From positions 186,001 through 250,000 of the forward strand of contig NZ_AP019700.1 of assembly GCF_006738645.1 (NCBI RefSeq): a stretch of 64,000 bases of DNA, given 5' to 3'. The position numbers and the translations under genes were made by a program. The notes beneath the pieces were generated by a model. That model did not search any database. It saw only the letters and a list, made by a program, of their open reading frames with translations, and had not been told where the DNA came from. The stretch's first letter is position 1; the number at the start of each line of letters is the position of its first letter. This DNA comes from Stella humosa. GTDB taxonomy: Bacteria > Pseudomonadota > Alphaproteobacteria > ATCC43930 > Allostellaceae. Below, piece after piece: positions 27,931 through 37,489 of the stretch.

Positions 27931-28209
27931 ATGACCAACCTTCGCACGCTGACCGCCGCCGCCCTGATCGCCCTTGCCGCCGCCGCTTCGCCGCTGGCCG
28001 CATCGGGCCTGGACGAGGGCAAGTACGGTCGCAACCTCGATGACGGCAAGTACGGCCAGAGCATCGACGAGGGCAAGTACGGCCAGAACCAGGACGAGGG
28101 GAAGCTCGGCCGCAACCAGGACGAAGGCAAGGTGGGCGCCAACACCGACGAAGGCAAGTACGGCCGCAATCTCGACGACGGCAAGTTCGGCGCCAACGAC
28201 CCGCGCTGA
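27931..28209 (+). CDS. secreted protein built of seven 9-residue repeats
   Basis: A 92-aa protein. Residues 1-25 form a Sec signal peptide (MTNLRTLTAAALIALAAAAS then PLAAS). Residues 27-89 are seven head-to-tail nonapeptides matching [LIQT]-D-[ED]-G-K-[YLVF]-G-[RQA]-[NS], followed only by DPR. The mature protein is therefore nothing but repeats. The pattern is not the RTX consensus and is strongly hydrophilic. A good AAGGAGAAG site precedes the ATG at 27931. I do not know the family. The divergent LysR gene may control it. Confidence 0.86.
   Translation: MTNLRTLTAAALIALAAAASPLAASGLDEGKYGRNLDDGKYGQSIDEGKYGQNQDEGKLGRNQDEGKVGANTDEGKYGRNLDDGKFGANDPR
28009..28197 (+). repeat. seven 27-bp tandem coding repeats
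   Basis: Seven in-frame 27-bp units encode the nonapeptide repeats of the secreted protein at 27931. Every unit has GAC at its second codon, GGCAAG (one GGGAAG) at codons 4-5 and GGC or GGT at codon 7. Third-base variation shows that they are not a very recent expansion. Confidence 0.9.
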
Positions 28210-28267
28210 TCCTGCCCCCTTCCGACTGGCCGGCCGCGCGCCGGAGAGGTTCCACGAGAGGTCGCCC

Positions 28268-29107
28268 ATGACCGCGATTGCCCCCCTGTTCGTGTCCCAC
28301 GGTGCCCCGGATATGATCCTTGGGCACTCCCCGGCCCGGGCGTTCCTCCAGGACCTCGGGCGCAGGCTGCCCCGGCCCCAGGCCGTCGTCGTCGCCAGCG
28401 CCCACTGGGATAGCGGCCGGCCGCTCGTCGGGGGCGCTGCCCGCCCCGATACGCTGCACGAGCTTTGCGCCGGTGCGCGCGGGCTCTGCCAGAAGCGCTA
28501 TGGGGCGCCGGGCGCGCCGGCCCTGGCCGACCGCATCGCGGGGCTCCTGGTCGATGCCGGCCTGCCGGCCTCGGTCGACCGCGAGCGCGGGCTCGATCAT
28601 GGGGCCTGGGCGCCGCTGGCGTTGATGTTTCCCGACGCCGACATCCCGGTGGTGCCGATATCGATCCAGTCCCGGCTGGGGGCGGCCCACCATCTGGCGC
28701 TGGGCCGGGCCCTGGCGCCGCTGACCGATGCGGGCGTCCTGGTGCTGGGGTCGGGCGGTATCACCAACAACGTCCATGCCAGCCACGGCCGGCCGGTCGA
28801 CGCGCCGTGCCCGGAATGGGTCAGCCGGTTCCAGGAATGGCTGGCGGACGGGCTCGCGGCGGGCGATCCGGCGGCGCTGGCGGCCGCTCTCGAACGCGCG
28901 CCCGGCCGGCGCGAGAACCACCCGACGCCGGAGCACCTGATGCCGTTGTTCGTGGCCTTGGGTGCGGCCGGGCCCGGTGCCGCCGTCCGGCGCCTGCATG
29001 CCAGCGTCGCCCATGGCGCGCTGGCGATGGATGCCTACGCCTTCAACCCGCTTGCGACCGGCGGCAGCGCTGCCGCCCGGTCGCGCATCCTGGAGGATGT
29101 CGCATGA
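28268..29107 (+). CDS. DODA/LigB-type extradiol ring-cleavage dioxygenase, copy 1
   Basis: A 279-aa non-heme metal dioxygenase of the LigB superfamily, DODA branch. SHGAPDMIL near the N-terminus, VVASAHWDS, LDHGAWAPL, HLALGRALAPL and NHPTPEHLMPLFVALGAA carry the conserved histidines and Asp of the active site. The family opens catechol rings (for example DOPA) at an extradiol position. The ATG at 28268 is preceded by GAGAGG. Its stop codon overlaps the next gene's ATG by 4 bp, so the two paralogues form a translationally coupled pair. The copies diverge strongly (roughly 45-50% identical by eye). Confidence 0.9.
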   Translation: MTAIAPLFVSHGAPDMILGHSPARAFLQDLGRRLPRPQAVVVASAHWDSGRPLVGGAARPDTLHELCAGARGLCQKRYGAPGAPALADRIAGLLVDAGLPASVDRERGLDHGAWAPLALMFPDADIPVVPISIQSRLGAAHHLALGRALAPLTDAGVLVLGSGGITNNVHASHGRPVDAPCPEWVSRFQEWLADGLAAGDPAALAAALERAPGRRENHPTPEHLMPLFVALGAAGPGAAVRRLHASVAHGALAMDAYAFNPLATGGSAAARSRILEDVA

Positions 29108-29880
29108 CCGGCCCGCTCTTCCTGTCGCATGGCTCGCCCATGCTGTACCTGACCGACACGCCGGCGCACCGCTTCCTGGCCGGCCTGGAGATCGGCCGCC
29201 CGCGCGCCATCGTGGTGGCGTCCGCCCATTGGGAAACCGATCGCCCTGCGGTCGGTGCCGCGGGCCGGCCCGGGACGATCCATGATTTCGGCGGGTTCCC
29301 CGAGGCCCTGCACCGTGCCCGCTACCCGGCGCCGGGCGATCCGATCGTGGCGGGCGAGGTGGTAGCTGCCCTGGCTGCCGCCGGCATCCCGGCGGTGCTC
29401 GATCCCGGGCGCGGCCTCGACCATGGGATCTGGGTCCCGCTGGCGATCGCCCTGCCGGGGGCCGAGGTGCCGCTCGTGCCGCTCGCCCTCCAGCCGGAAC
29501 TGGGGCCGCTCCATCACCTGGCGCTGGGCCGTGCGCTCGCGCCGCTGGCCGCAAGCGGAATCCTGGTCGTCGGCTCGGGCGCCGTCACCCACAACCTCCA
29601 TGCCACCCGCGGCCAGGCCGTCGATGCGCCGGCCCCGGCCTGGGTCGACCGATTCCGCGACTGGGTGGCCGAAACGGTGGCGGCCGGCGACGCCGATCGC
29701 CTGTGTGCCTACCGCACCGAGGGGCCCGCGGCGGAGGTCAACCACCCGACGGAGGAGCATTTCCTGCCGCTGCTGGTGGCGCTGGGTGCCGCCGGGGCGG
29801 GCGCCACGGGCCGCCGCATCCATGCCAGTGTCGAGTATGGGGTCATCGGGATGGACAATTACGCGTTCGGGATCCGTTGA
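29104..29880 (+). CDS. DODA/LigB-type extradiol ring-cleavage dioxygenase, copy 2
   Basis: A 258-aa paralogue of the preceding gene with all the same histidine motifs: SHGSPMLYL, VVASAHWET, LDHGIWVPL, HLALGRALAPL and NHPTEEHFLPLLVALGAA. It is about 20 residues shorter, mainly at the C-terminus. Starting inside the upstream stop codon (ATGA), it may form a heteromer with copy 1 or act on a related substrate. No ferredoxin, hydrolase or transporter for aromatics is adjacent, so the pathway is open. Confidence 0.9.
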   Translation: MTGPLFLSHGSPMLYLTDTPAHRFLAGLEIGRPRAIVVASAHWETDRPAVGAAGRPGTIHDFGGFPEALHRARYPAPGDPIVAGEVVAALAAAGIPAVLDPGRGLDHGIWVPLAIALPGAEVPLVPLALQPELGPLHHLALGRALAPLAASGILVVGSGAVTHNLHATRGQAVDAPAPAWVDRFRDWVAETVAAGDADRLCAYRTEGPAAEVNHPTEEHFLPLLVALGAAGAGATGRRIHASVEYGVIGMDNYAFGIR

Positions 29881-29967
29881 CGGAGCGGTGCAGGGATCGG
29901 CCAAGTTTTTTACATATCGTAGAAACGTGTTAAGAAATGACCGATTTCTTTGCATGGGGCGCTCGAT

Positions 29968-31059
29968 ATGCTCAAGCCAACCTATGTGATCCCCAGCCTG
30001 CCGCCGCCTGATCTCGAGACTGTGCCGATCTTCAAGGCGCTGGCGACTGCGAATCGCGCCCTGGCGGAGTTGAAGGGGCGGGCGGCGACAATTCCAAACC
30101 AAGGCATCCTGATCGACACGCTCGCCCTTCAGGAAGCCAAGGCCAGTTCGGAAATCGAGAACATCGTCACCACGCAGGACGAGCTATTCCAGGCCGACCT
30201 GCTGCCCGGTGGCCCAGCATCGCCCGCCGCCAAGGAAGTGGCCCTGTACCGCGATGCGCTCAAGCTTGGCTATGACCGTCTTCGCGAAAGAGATGGCATC
30301 ATCTCGAATGGCGTGCTGATCGAGATGTTTCAGCTCCTGAAGCGGCGCGATGACGGGTTCCGGACGACGCCGGGCACGGCGCTGCGGCATGATGGAACCG
30401 GAGAGATCGTCTATGTACCGCCGCAAGATGCGGCCGACGTGGTTGGCCAAATGACCCGGCTTGAGCGCTTCGTCAACGACGACGGTGCTTGCTCGCTGGA
30501 TCCGTTGATCAAGATGGCGCTCATCCATCACCAGTTCGAAAGCATCCACCCGTTTCCCGATGGGAATGGCCGGATCGGTCGCATACTCAACGTCCTGTAT
30601 CTGACGCGAACCGGCCTTCTTGAGATACCGGTGTTGTATCTCAGCCGGCATATCACCCGCACCAAGGCCGACTACTATCGTCTGCTGCAGTCAGTGCGCG
30701 ACGATGGGGCCTGGGAGGAATGGGTGCTCTACATGCTGGCTGCCGTCGGAGAGACGGCACAGACCACGCTTGGTCTTGTCGAGAGTATTCGGGCCCAAAT
30801 GGCGGCAGTCAAACACCGGATGCGGACGGAATTGCCGAAGATCTATTCTCAGGATCTTCTGAATAATTTATTCCGACATCCATACACGCGCATAGAATAT
30901 GTGGTCGGCGATCTTGGCATATCCCGTCCTACGGCGACCAAGTACCTGGAGGTCCTTGCCCAGGGAGAGTTCGTCCGAAAGCATCAGGTCGGCCGCAACA
31001 ACTACTATATCAACACTAACCTCGTCCGCCTCTTCGAGGATGTCGCCCGCCGCCGCTGA
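29968..31059 (+). CDS. Fic family AMP-transferase with C-terminal winged helix
   Basis: A 363-aa Fic protein. The active-site loop HPFPDGNGRIGR is complete (194-205), so AMP transfer to a protein hydroxyl is expected. The inhibitory motif (S/T)XXXE(G/N) is present at the N-terminal side (S60...E64-N65, in KASSEIENIV), making this a class II, self-inhibited Fic. The C-terminal 80 residues form a winged-helix-like region (VVGDLGISRPTATKYLEVL). G+C drops clearly compared with neighbours, and codons such as ATT, AAT, TTA appear, pointing to horizontal gain. The ATG at 29968 is preferred over an upstream TTG. Confidence 0.92.
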   Translation: MLKPTYVIPSLPPPDLETVPIFKALATANRALAELKGRAATIPNQGILIDTLALQEAKASSEIENIVTTQDELFQADLLPGGPASPAAKEVALYRDALKLGYDRLRERDGIISNGVLIEMFQLLKRRDDGFRTTPGTALRHDGTGEIVYVPPQDAADVVGQMTRLERFVNDDGACSLDPLIKMALIHHQFESIHPFPDGNGRIGRILNVLYLTRTGLLEIPVLYLSRHITRTKADYYRLLQSVRDDGAWEEWVLYMLAAVGETAQTTLGLVESIRAQMAAVKHRMRTELPKIYSQDLLNNLFRHPYTRIEYVVGDLGISRPTATKYLEVLAQGEFVRKHQVGRNNYYINTNLVRLFEDVARRR

Positions 31060-31077
31060 CGCCGGCGGCTGGCACTG

Positions 31078-31091
31078 CCGGCTATAGCCGG
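31078..31091. other. perfect 14-bp palindrome containing the ugpC stop codon
   Basis: CCGGCTATAGCCGG is a perfect palindrome between the convergent fic and ugpC genes. The CTA at 31082-31084 is the complement of the ugpC TAG stop codon. Confidence 0.6.
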
Positions 31092-32152
31092 GCGCTCGTG
31101 CCCGGGTCGAACAGGTGGATGCGGTCCGGGGCCAGCACGACCGGCAGGTCCTCGCCGGTGCGGATGGGCACGACGCCGTCGATCCGTGCCAGCATGATGC
31201 CGCCGTCGCCGATGCGGCCATGGACGATGGTGTCGGCACCCAGAAGCTCGACCAGGTCGACCTTCAGCGTGAAGGTCGGCGGCCGGCCGTCGGCCAGGTC
31301 CAGATGCTCGGGCCGGATGCCGACGGTGATGGGGCGGCCGGCCGCCGACCCGTGCGCGGTCGACAGAGGTGCTGCGACCCCGCCCGGCAGCGTCACCGAC
31401 AGACCGTCGGCGGCGACCGAGCCGCTCAGGAAATTCATGGCCGGGGAGCCGAGGAAGCCTGCGACGAACAGGGTGGCCGGGTCCTCGTAGAGGGTGATCG
31501 GCGTGCCGATCTGCTCCACCTTGCCGGCATTCATGACGATCAGCCGGTCGGCCAGCGTCATCGCCTCGACCTGGTCGTGGGTGACGTAGATCGAGGTGGT
31601 GCGGAGCGTCTGGTGCAGCTTGCGGATCTCGACCCGCATCTGCACGCGCAGCTTGGCGTCGAGGTTGGACAGCGGTTCGTCGAAGAGGAAGACGGCCGGG
31701 TCGCGGACGATGGCGCGGCCCATGGCCACGCGCTGGCGCTGCCCGCCCGAAAGCTGGCGGGGACGGCGCTCCAGCAGCGCCTCGATCTGCAGGATGCCGG
31801 CGGCGCGGTCCACCCGCTCGCGGATCGCCTCCTTCGACAGGCCGCGGATCTTCAACCCGTAGGCCATGTTCTCGTAGACCGACATGTGCGGATAGAGGGC
31901 GTAGTTCTGGAACACCATGGCGATGTTCCGGTCCTTGGGCTCGACCTGGTTCACGACTTTGCCGGCAATGGCGATGTCGCCCGAGCTGACCTCCTCCAGG
32001 CCGGCGATCATGCGCAGCAGGGTGGACTTGCCGCAGCCGGACGGCCCGACGATGACGATAAACTCGCCATCCTCGATCTCGCAGTCGACCCCGTGGATCA
32101 CCGGCACGGGGCCGAACTGCTTCTTCACGCCACGAAGACTGACCTCGGCCAT
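31082..32152 (-). CDS. ugpC: sn-glycerol-3-phosphate ABC transporter ATP-binding protein UgpC
   Basis: A 356-aa MalK/UgpC-type ATPase. Walker A is GPSGCGKST, the Q-loop is [11 protein letters not shown], the signature is [14 protein letters not shown], Walker B is [11 protein letters not shown], and the switch His is in YVTHDQ. A C-terminal TOBE/MalK regulatory domain ([11 protein letters not shown]) follows. It powers uptake of glycerol-3-phosphate or glycerophosphodiesters. It is last in the minus-strand operon ugpB-ugpA-ugpE-ugpC; AGGAG lies 5 bp before the ATG. Confidence 0.95.
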   Translation of the reverse strand: MAEVSLRGVKKQFGPVPVIHGVDCEIEDGEFIVIVGPSGCGKSTLLRMIAGLEEVSSGDIAIAGKVVNQVEPKDRNIAMVFQNYALYPHMSVYENMAYGLKIRGLSKEAIRERVDRAAGILQIEALLERRPRQLSGGQRQRVAMGRAIVRDPAVFLFDEPLSNLDAKLRVQMRVEIRKLHQTLRTTSIYVTHDQVEAMTLADRLIVMNAGKVEQIGTPITLYEDPATLFVAGFLGSPAMNFLSGSVAADGLSVTLPGGVAAPLSTAHGSAAGRPITVGIRPEHLDLADGRPPTFTLKVDLVELLGADTIVHGRIGDGGIMLARIDGVVPIRTGEDLPVVLAPDRIHLFDPGTSARL

Positions 32153-32180
32153 CGGAACTCCTGAAACCTGCGGAAGCCGC

Positions 32181-33023
32181 TCACTTCTCGCTGTCGACCA
32201 GACCCTTGACGAACCATCGCTGCATGGCGACCACGACGAAGACCGGCGGGATCATCGCCAGCATGGTGGTCGCCATCACCACCGGCCATTCGACCTGGTC
32301 GTCGCCCGCCGCCAGCATGCGCCGGATGCCGATCACGATCGTGTCCATGCTGTGGTCGGACGTGATCAGCAGCGGCCAGAGATACTGGTTCCAACCATAG
32401 ATGAAGAGGATGACGAACAGGGCTGCAATGTTGGTGCGCGACAGCGGCAGCAGCACGTCGCGAAAGAACCGCATCGGCCCGGCGCCGTCGATCTTGGTCG
32501 CCTCCACCAGTTCGTCCGGCACGGTCATGAAGAACTGCCGGAAGAGGAAGGTCGCCGTGGCCGACGCGATCAGCGGCACGGTCAGGCCCGGGAAGCTGTT
32601 CAGCAGCTCCAGGTCCGACACCACCTTGAAAGTCGGCAGGATGCGGACCTCGACGGGCAACATCAGGGTGACGAAGATCATCCAGAAGAAGACCATCCGC
32701 AGCGGAAAGCGGAAATAGACCACCGCGAAGGCCGACAGCAGCGAGATGACGATCTTGCCGGTGGCAATGACTAGCGCCATGATCAGGCTGTTCAGCAGCA
32801 TGCCCGAGACCGGCGTGCCGTTCTTGGTGCCCGAGAACAAGGCCGTGCTGTAGTTCTCGATCAGGTGCGGCCCGGGTATCAGCGTCATCGGTGCCGCCAG
32901 CACGTCGCGCAGCGTCAGCGTCGAGGCGACGAAGGTGACATAGATCGGGAAGGCCACCGTCAGCACGCCCACGATCAGGATGGCGTGCGTGACCCAGGTG
33001 CCGGCCCCTTGTTTCTCGATCAT
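32181..33023 (-). CDS. ugpE: sn-glycerol-3-phosphate ABC transporter permease UgpE
   Basis: A 280-aa inner-membrane permease with six predicted helices. The ATPase-contacting EAA loop reads [26 protein letters not shown]. The start ([22 protein letters not shown]) and end ([14 protein letters not shown], the classical VKGL...G-region) are typical of UgpE. Start at 33023, 16 bp after ugpA; the ATPase gene follows in 28 bp. Confidence 0.95.
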   Translation of the reverse strand: MIEKQGAGTWVTHAILIVGVLTVAFPIYVTFVASTLTLRDVLAAPMTLIPGPHLIENYSTALFSGTKNGTPVSGMLLNSLIMALVIATGKIVISLLSAFAVVYFRFPLRMVFFWMIFVTLMLPVEVRILPTFKVVSDLELLNSFPGLTVPLIASATATFLFRQFFMTVPDELVEATKIDGAGPMRFFRDVLLPLSRTNIAALFVILFIYGWNQYLWPLLITSDHSMDTIVIGIRRMLAAGDDQVEWPVVMATTMLAMIPPVFVVVAMQRWFVKGLVDSEK

Positions 33024-33039
33024 CGCTTCCGGCCCGCCA

Positions 33040-33921
33040 TCAGTAGTGCACGCGGCGTTCGACGTAGCGGAACTGCACCACCGTCAGCGAGATGACGATC
33101 GCCATCAGGATCACCGACTGGGCCGCCGAGCCGCCGAGGTCGAGGGCCTCGAACGCGTCGTAATAGACCTTGTAGACGAGAATTTCGGTCGCCCGCGCCG
33201 GCCCGCCCGACGTCACCGCATGGATGATGCCGAAGGTGTCGAAGAAGGCGTAGACGATGTTGACCACCAGCAGGAAGAAGGCGGTCGGCGACAGCAGCGG
33301 CAGGATGATCGTCCAGAAGCGCCGCGTGCGGCCCGCGCCGTCGATGGCGGCCGCCTCGATCAGGGACTTGGGGATCGCCTGCAACCCGGCCAGGAAGAAG
33401 ATGAAGTTGTAGCTGATCTGCTTCCAGGTGGCGGCCAGCACGACCAGGATCATCGCCTGGTTGCCGTCGAGCAGGTGGTTCCAGTTGTAGCCCAGCGCCT
33501 TCAGCACGAAGGAGATGCTGCCGATGGTCGGGTTGAAGAGGAACATCCACAGCACGCCGGCGATCGCGGGCGCCACGGCGTAGGGCCAGATCAGCAGGGT
33601 CTTGTAGGTGGTGGCGCCGCGGATGACGCGGTCGGCCGACACCGCCAGCAACAGCGCCAGCCCGAGCGCGAGGGCGGCGACCGACAGGCTGAAGATCGCC
33701 GTGACGGAGAGCGAGTTGAGGTAGCCCGGGTCCTCGAGGATGGCGGCGAAGTTGTCGAGCCCGACGAAGCGGGTGCGCAGCCCGAAGGGGTCCTGGCGCT
33801 GCACCGCCTGGTAGATCGCCTGGCTTGCCGGCCAGATGAAGAACACCAGGGTGATCAGGATCTGGGGCGCCACCAGGATGTATGGCAGCACCTTGTTGTT
33901 GTAGCCGACGCGGACGCGCAT
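33040..33921 (-). CDS. ugpA: sn-glycerol-3-phosphate ABC transporter permease UgpA
   Basis: A 293-aa permease partner of UgpE. Hydrophobic helices include [19 protein letters not shown], and the EAA loop is [28 protein letters not shown]. The periplasmic [18 protein letters not shown] segment is a hallmark of UgpA. With UgpE it forms the membrane channel for glycerol-3-phosphate. It lies 55 bp after ugpB. Confidence 0.95.
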   Translation of the reverse strand: MRVRVGYNNKVLPYILVAPQILITLVFFIWPASQAIYQAVQRQDPFGLRTRFVGLDNFAAILEDPGYLNSLSVTAIFSLSVAALALGLALLLAVSADRVIRGATTYKTLLIWPYAVAPAIAGVLWMFLFNPTIGSISFVLKALGYNWNHLLDGNQAMILVVLAATWKQISYNFIFFLAGLQAIPKSLIEAAAIDGAGRTRRFWTIILPLLSPTAFFLLVVNIVYAFFDTFGIIHAVTSGGPARATEILVYKVYYDAFEALDLGGSAAQSVILMAIVISLTVVQFRYVERRVHY

Positions 33922-33976
33922 GGCGGCGGGCTCCGCCCCCGGGCCGCGAACGGCCGGGGGCGATACCCTTCTCCGG

Positions 33977-35305
33977 CTACTTGTTGTCGCGCTCGAACTG
34001 CCGCAGCAGGGCGTTGCCGCGCTGCACCGCAGAGTCGAGGGCGGCCTTGGCCGCCTTCTTGCCGGCGAACACGCCTTCCATCTCTTCCTCGATCATGTCG
34101 CGGATCTGGACGAGGTTGCCGAAGCGGATGCCCTTGGAGTTGGGCGTCGGCGGGTTCAGCGTCATCTGCTTGTTGGCGATCTCGAAGCCGGGGTTCTTCT
34201 CGTAGAAGCCCTGCTTCTGGGTCAGCTCATAGGCCGCCAGCGTGATCGGCAGGTAGCCGGTGCGCTGGTGCGAGGCCGCCTGCACGTCGGGCTTCGAGAT
34301 GTGGGCGAAGAATTCGGCCACGCCCTTGTATTCGTCGGGCGTCTTGCCGCCCAGCACCCACAGCGTGGCGCCGCCCAGGATGGAGTTCTGCGGCCCGCCG
34401 TTCGGGCCCTTCGTCAGGTCGGGCCAGTAGGGCATCATGCCGAAGCCGACGTCGAACTTGGCCGTCTTCAGGATGCTCGACAGGCCGGCCGAGGAGGCGA
34501 TGTACATGCCGCATTCGGCGTTGGTGAACTTGACCTGGCTGTCGCCGCGACGGCCGCCATAGTCGAATTCCTTGGTCTTCTGCATCTCGGCGATGCGCTC
34601 CATGTGCGTCACATGGGCCGGGCTGTTGAACTGGAACACCGTGTCCAGCCCGCCGAAGCCGTTCTCCTTGGTCGCCATCGGCAGGTTGTGCATGGCGCCG
34701 AAATTCTCGATCAGCACCCAGGACGGCCACGCCGTGGAGATGCCGCAGGGCACGCCCGAGGCCTGCAGCTTCTTGGCCGCGTCGCGCACTTCGGACCAGG
34801 TCTTGGGCGCCACGTCCGGCAGGCCGGCCTTCTTGAAGGCGTCCTTGTTGTAGTAGAAGATCGGCGAGGAGCTGTTCAGCGGCATCGACAGCATGCGGCC
34901 GTCGGTCGTCGTGTAGTAGCCGGCGACGGCGGGCAGGTAGACCTTGGGGTCCCAGCCGATGCCGGCCTGCTCCATCACCTCGTAGACCGGCTTCACCGCG
35001 CCCTTGGCGGCCATCATCGTCGCCGTGCCGACCTCGAACACCTGGATGATGTGCGGCGCGCGGCCGGCACGATATGCGGCGATCGCGCCCGTCATCACTT
35101 CGGTGTAGTTGCCCTTGTTGACGGCAACGATCTTGTACTTTTTCTGGCTGTCATTGTAGCCCTTGGCCAGTTCGTCGACCCAATCGTTCAGGGCGCCGGC
35201 CATGGCATGCCAGAACTGGATCTCGACCGGCTGCTGGGCGGCAGCGGGGCCGGTGGCCAGCGCCGCCACGGCGGCGGCGGCCAGGAGGTTTCTGCGGGAC
35301 AGCAT
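33977..35305 (-). CDS. ugpB: sn-glycerol-3-phosphate ABC transporter substrate-binding protein UgpB
   Basis: A 442-aa periplasmic binding protein. A signal peptide ([20 protein letters not shown], cleavage after AAA near residue 23) precedes the extracellular-binding domain. [45 protein letters not shown] and the late TGYLPIT are typical of UgpB. It is the first gene of the operon and has an AAGGATCG ribosome site. The 176-bp upstream region holds the operon promoter; no Pho box was recognised by eye, though ugp genes are often phosphate-regulated in relatives. Confidence 0.95.
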   Translation of the reverse strand: MLSRRNLLAAAAVAALATGPAAAQQPVEIQFWHAMAGALNDWVDELAKGYNDSQKKYKIVAVNKGNYTEVMTGAIAAYRAGRAPHIIQVFEVGTATMMAAKGAVKPVYEVMEQAGIGWDPKVYLPAVAGYYTTTDGRMLSMPLNSSSPIFYYNKDAFKKAGLPDVAPKTWSEVRDAAKKLQASGVPCGISTAWPSWVLIENFGAMHNLPMATKENGFGGLDTVFQFNSPAHVTHMERIAEMQKTKEFDYGGRRGDSQVKFTNAECGMYIASSAGLSSILKTAKFDVGFGMMPYWPDLTKGPNGGPQNSILGGATLWVLGGKTPDEYKGVAEFFAHISKPDVQAASHQRTGYLPITLAAYELTQKQGFYEKNPGFEIANKQMTLNPPTPNSKGIRFGNLVQIRDMIEEEMEGVFAGKKAAKAALDSAVQRGNALLRQFERDNK

Positions 35306-35481
35306 TTCGATCCTTCCCTTCGTAAGTCATTGACGCGGCACGTCTTCGCGGCCTTGCTAGCGGCTCGACCCAATCGGGCCGATGGCATTTCCATGAAGCT
35401 TTAATGACAAACCGGCCCCGGCGCCAGCCCCCTGGCGGGCGGTACGGGGGGCTGGTACGATGAGGCTTGTCCGACTCCGCC

Positions 35482-36183
35482 ATGCGCAGCCTCCATTTCG
35501 ACGGTATGGAACTGGCCGTCCGGCTCAAGGTCCATCCGAGGGCCTGCCGTATCGTATTGCGGGTGGACCCCCAGGATGCCTCGATCGACCTGGTCGTGCC
35601 GCGCGGCGTGCGCCTGGCCGAGGCGGTCGCGTTTGCCCGCAGCAAAGGCGAATGGATCCGCCGCCGCATCGAGGCGCTGCCGCCCAAGGTGCCGTTCGTC
35701 GATGGCAACGTCATACCCGTGCTGGGCTGCGACCGCCGCATCCGCCACCGGGGGCTCCGCTGCGCGGAGGCCCGTGGTGCCGTCTGGACGGAGGAGCCGG
35801 GCGAGCTGCATGTCGTGGGCGAGGACGCCCACTTGCCGCGCCGCATCGCCGACTGGCTGAAGCTGCAGGCGCGCGAGGATTTCGCCCGCCGCGCCCGCCT
35901 GTTCGCCGAGACGACCGGGCAGGAGGTGCGGCGCGTCGTCGTCCGCGATACGCGGAGCCGCTGGGGAAGCTGTGCCGTCGATGGCACGCTGTCCTTCTCG
36001 TGGCGGCTGGTCCACGCGCCGGCCTTCGTCATCGACTATGTCGTGGCCCACGAAGTTGCCCACCTGACCGAGATGAACCACGGCCGGCATTTCTGGGCGG
36101 TGGTCGACCGGCTGGTGCCCGACAGCGGCCGGCCGCGCGCCTGGCTGCGGGTCAAGGGCGGCAGCCTCCTGCGCTTCGGCTGA
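35482..36183 (+). CDS. YgjP-like M48-family metallopeptidase (DUF45)
   Basis: A 233-aa protein of the YgjP/SprT-like zinc-peptidase group. The signature HEVAHLTEMNHGRHFW supplies the HEXXH zinc site plus the downstream His, and RDTRSRWGSCA is the family's second hallmark. The cellular substrate of these enzymes is not established. The ATG at 35482 is taken as start; a TTG at 35467 with GATGAGG just upstream is an alternative adding five residues. It is divergent from ugpB. Confidence 0.88.
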   Translation: MRSLHFDGMELAVRLKVHPRACRIVLRVDPQDASIDLVVPRGVRLAEAVAFARSKGEWIRRRIEALPPKVPFVDGNVIPVLGCDRRIRHRGLRCAEARGAVWTEEPGELHVVGEDAHLPRRIADWLKLQAREDFARRARLFAETTGQEVRRVVVRDTRSRWGSCAVDGTLSFSWRLVHAPAFVIDYVVAHEVAHLTEMNHGRHFWAVVDRLVPDSGRPRAWLRVKGGSLLRFG

Positions 36184-36288
36184 CGGCACGGGCCAAGGAA
36201 CCCCAGACGATCATCGGCCAGGGCAACGGGTGGCGTGCCGGTCGGCACCATCCTTGCGTCAGGGCCTCCACCCTACGAATGGAACCGC

Positions 36289-37482
36289 ATGCTGCGCGCC
36301 GGCTCGCCGTCCGCCCTGGTCCTCCTGGTCGCGCTGGCGACGATGACCTCCATCTCCATCGCCATCTACCTGCCGGCCATGCCGACGCTGGCGGCCGACC
36401 TCGGCACCTCGATGGAGCTGGTGCAGCTCACCGTGTCGATCTTCCTGGTCGGCGTCGGCCTGGGGCAGCTCGTCTACGGGCCGGCCTCCGACCGCTTCGG
36501 CCGCCGCCCGGCGCTCCTCTTCGGCCTCGTCGTCTATGGTGCGGGCTCGCTCGCCTGCGCGCTGGCGCCGACGATCGGCGTGCTGTTGGCCGGCCGCGCC
36601 TTGCAGGCGGCGGGCGCCTGCGCCGGCATGGCGCTGGTGCGCGCCATCATCCGCGACACCTACCCGCGTGAGCGGATGGCGGGCGCGCTCTCGACCGTGA
36701 CCGGCGCCATGGCGATCTCGCCGGCACTGGCCCCCATCCTCGGCAGCCAGATCTACCTGGCGTTCGGCTGGCGCGCGGACTTCCTGTTCCTGGCCGGCTT
36801 TGCCGTGTTCCTGCTGGTGCTGGCCGTCACCATGCTGCCGGAGACGAACCACCACCGCGATCCGCTCGCCATGCAGCCGGCCCGCCTGCTGGCCAATTAT
36901 CGCTCGCTGCTGGCCAATCGCACCTTCGTCGGCCACATGCTGGCGGGCGGCCTGGCGCTGTCGGGCGCCTTTGCCTACACCGTGGCCTCGCCCTTCATCC
37001 TGATCGAGCGGCTGGGCGTGCGGCCGGACCTGTTCGCCCTTCTGATGATCTCGACCACGCTTGCCTACGTCACCGGCACCTGGACGGCCCCCCGCCTGGC
37101 GCGGCGCATCGGGCTGGAGCGCGCGCTCCGGGTGGGGGGCGGCATCTGTGCCGCGGCCGCCCTCGTCATGGTGGCGGTCGCGGTCTCGGGCGTCGTTACC
37201 ATCCTCACCGTGGTGGCCGGCATGACCTTCTACATGGTCGGCATGGGCATGACGCTGCCGCTCTCCATGGCGGGCGGCATCGGTCCCTTCCCGCGCATGG
37301 CAGGCGCGGCCTCGGCGCTGATCGGCGCGGGGCAGATGGTGACGGGTTCGCTCGCCAGTGCGGCCTCGGCCGGGCTGGCGGGCTGGGGCATGGCCGGGCT
37401 GGCGACCGTGGTGGTCGGCACTGGCGGCGGCGCCCTGGCGGCCGCCCTCTTCCTGGTGCGGGCGCCCGATGACGCCGCCTGA
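36289..37482 (+). CDS. Bcr/CflA family multidrug efflux MFS transporter, copy 1
   Basis: A 397-aa, 12-helix major facilitator. YLPAMPTLAADLGTS at the first periplasmic loop and GPASDRFGRRPALLFG (motif A) place it in the Bcr/CflA drug-efflux family, which exports bicyclomycin, sulfonamides or amino-acid derivatives such as cysteine by proton exchange. The ATG at 36289 is used; a GTG at 36235 would add 18 poorly hydrophobic residues. It overlaps or abuts a second pump of the same family. Confidence 0.9.
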   Translation: MLRAGSPSALVLLVALATMTSISIAIYLPAMPTLAADLGTSMELVQLTVSIFLVGVGLGQLVYGPASDRFGRRPALLFGLVVYGAGSLACALAPTIGVLLAGRALQAAGACAGMALVRAIIRDTYPRERMAGALSTVTGAMAISPALAPILGSQIYLAFGWRADFLFLAGFAVFLLVLAVTMLPETNHHRDPLAMQPARLLANYRSLLANRTFVGHMLAGGLALSGAFAYTVASPFILIERLGVRPDLFALLMISTTLAYVTGTWTAPRLARRIGLERALRVGGGICAAAALVMVAVAVSGVVTILTVVAGMTFYMVGMGMTLPLSMAGGIGPFPRMAGAASALIGAGQMVTGSLASAASAGLAGWGMAGLATVVVGTGGGALAAALFLVRAPDDAA

Positions 37483-37489
37483 TGCGCCC

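Noticed and set aside
27870-28196. A minus-strand repeat protein (LPSS-rich) opposite the nonapeptide gene
   Set aside because: The plus frame has a ribosome site, signal peptide and regular repeats; the minus frame is its mirror.
28009-28197. RTX calcium-binding nonapeptides
   Set aside because: The period is nine, but the GGxGxDxUx pattern is absent; the conserved residues are D-[ED]-G-K and G.
28009-28197. A CRISPR array
   Set aside because: Units are contiguous without unique spacers and are in-frame coding repeats.
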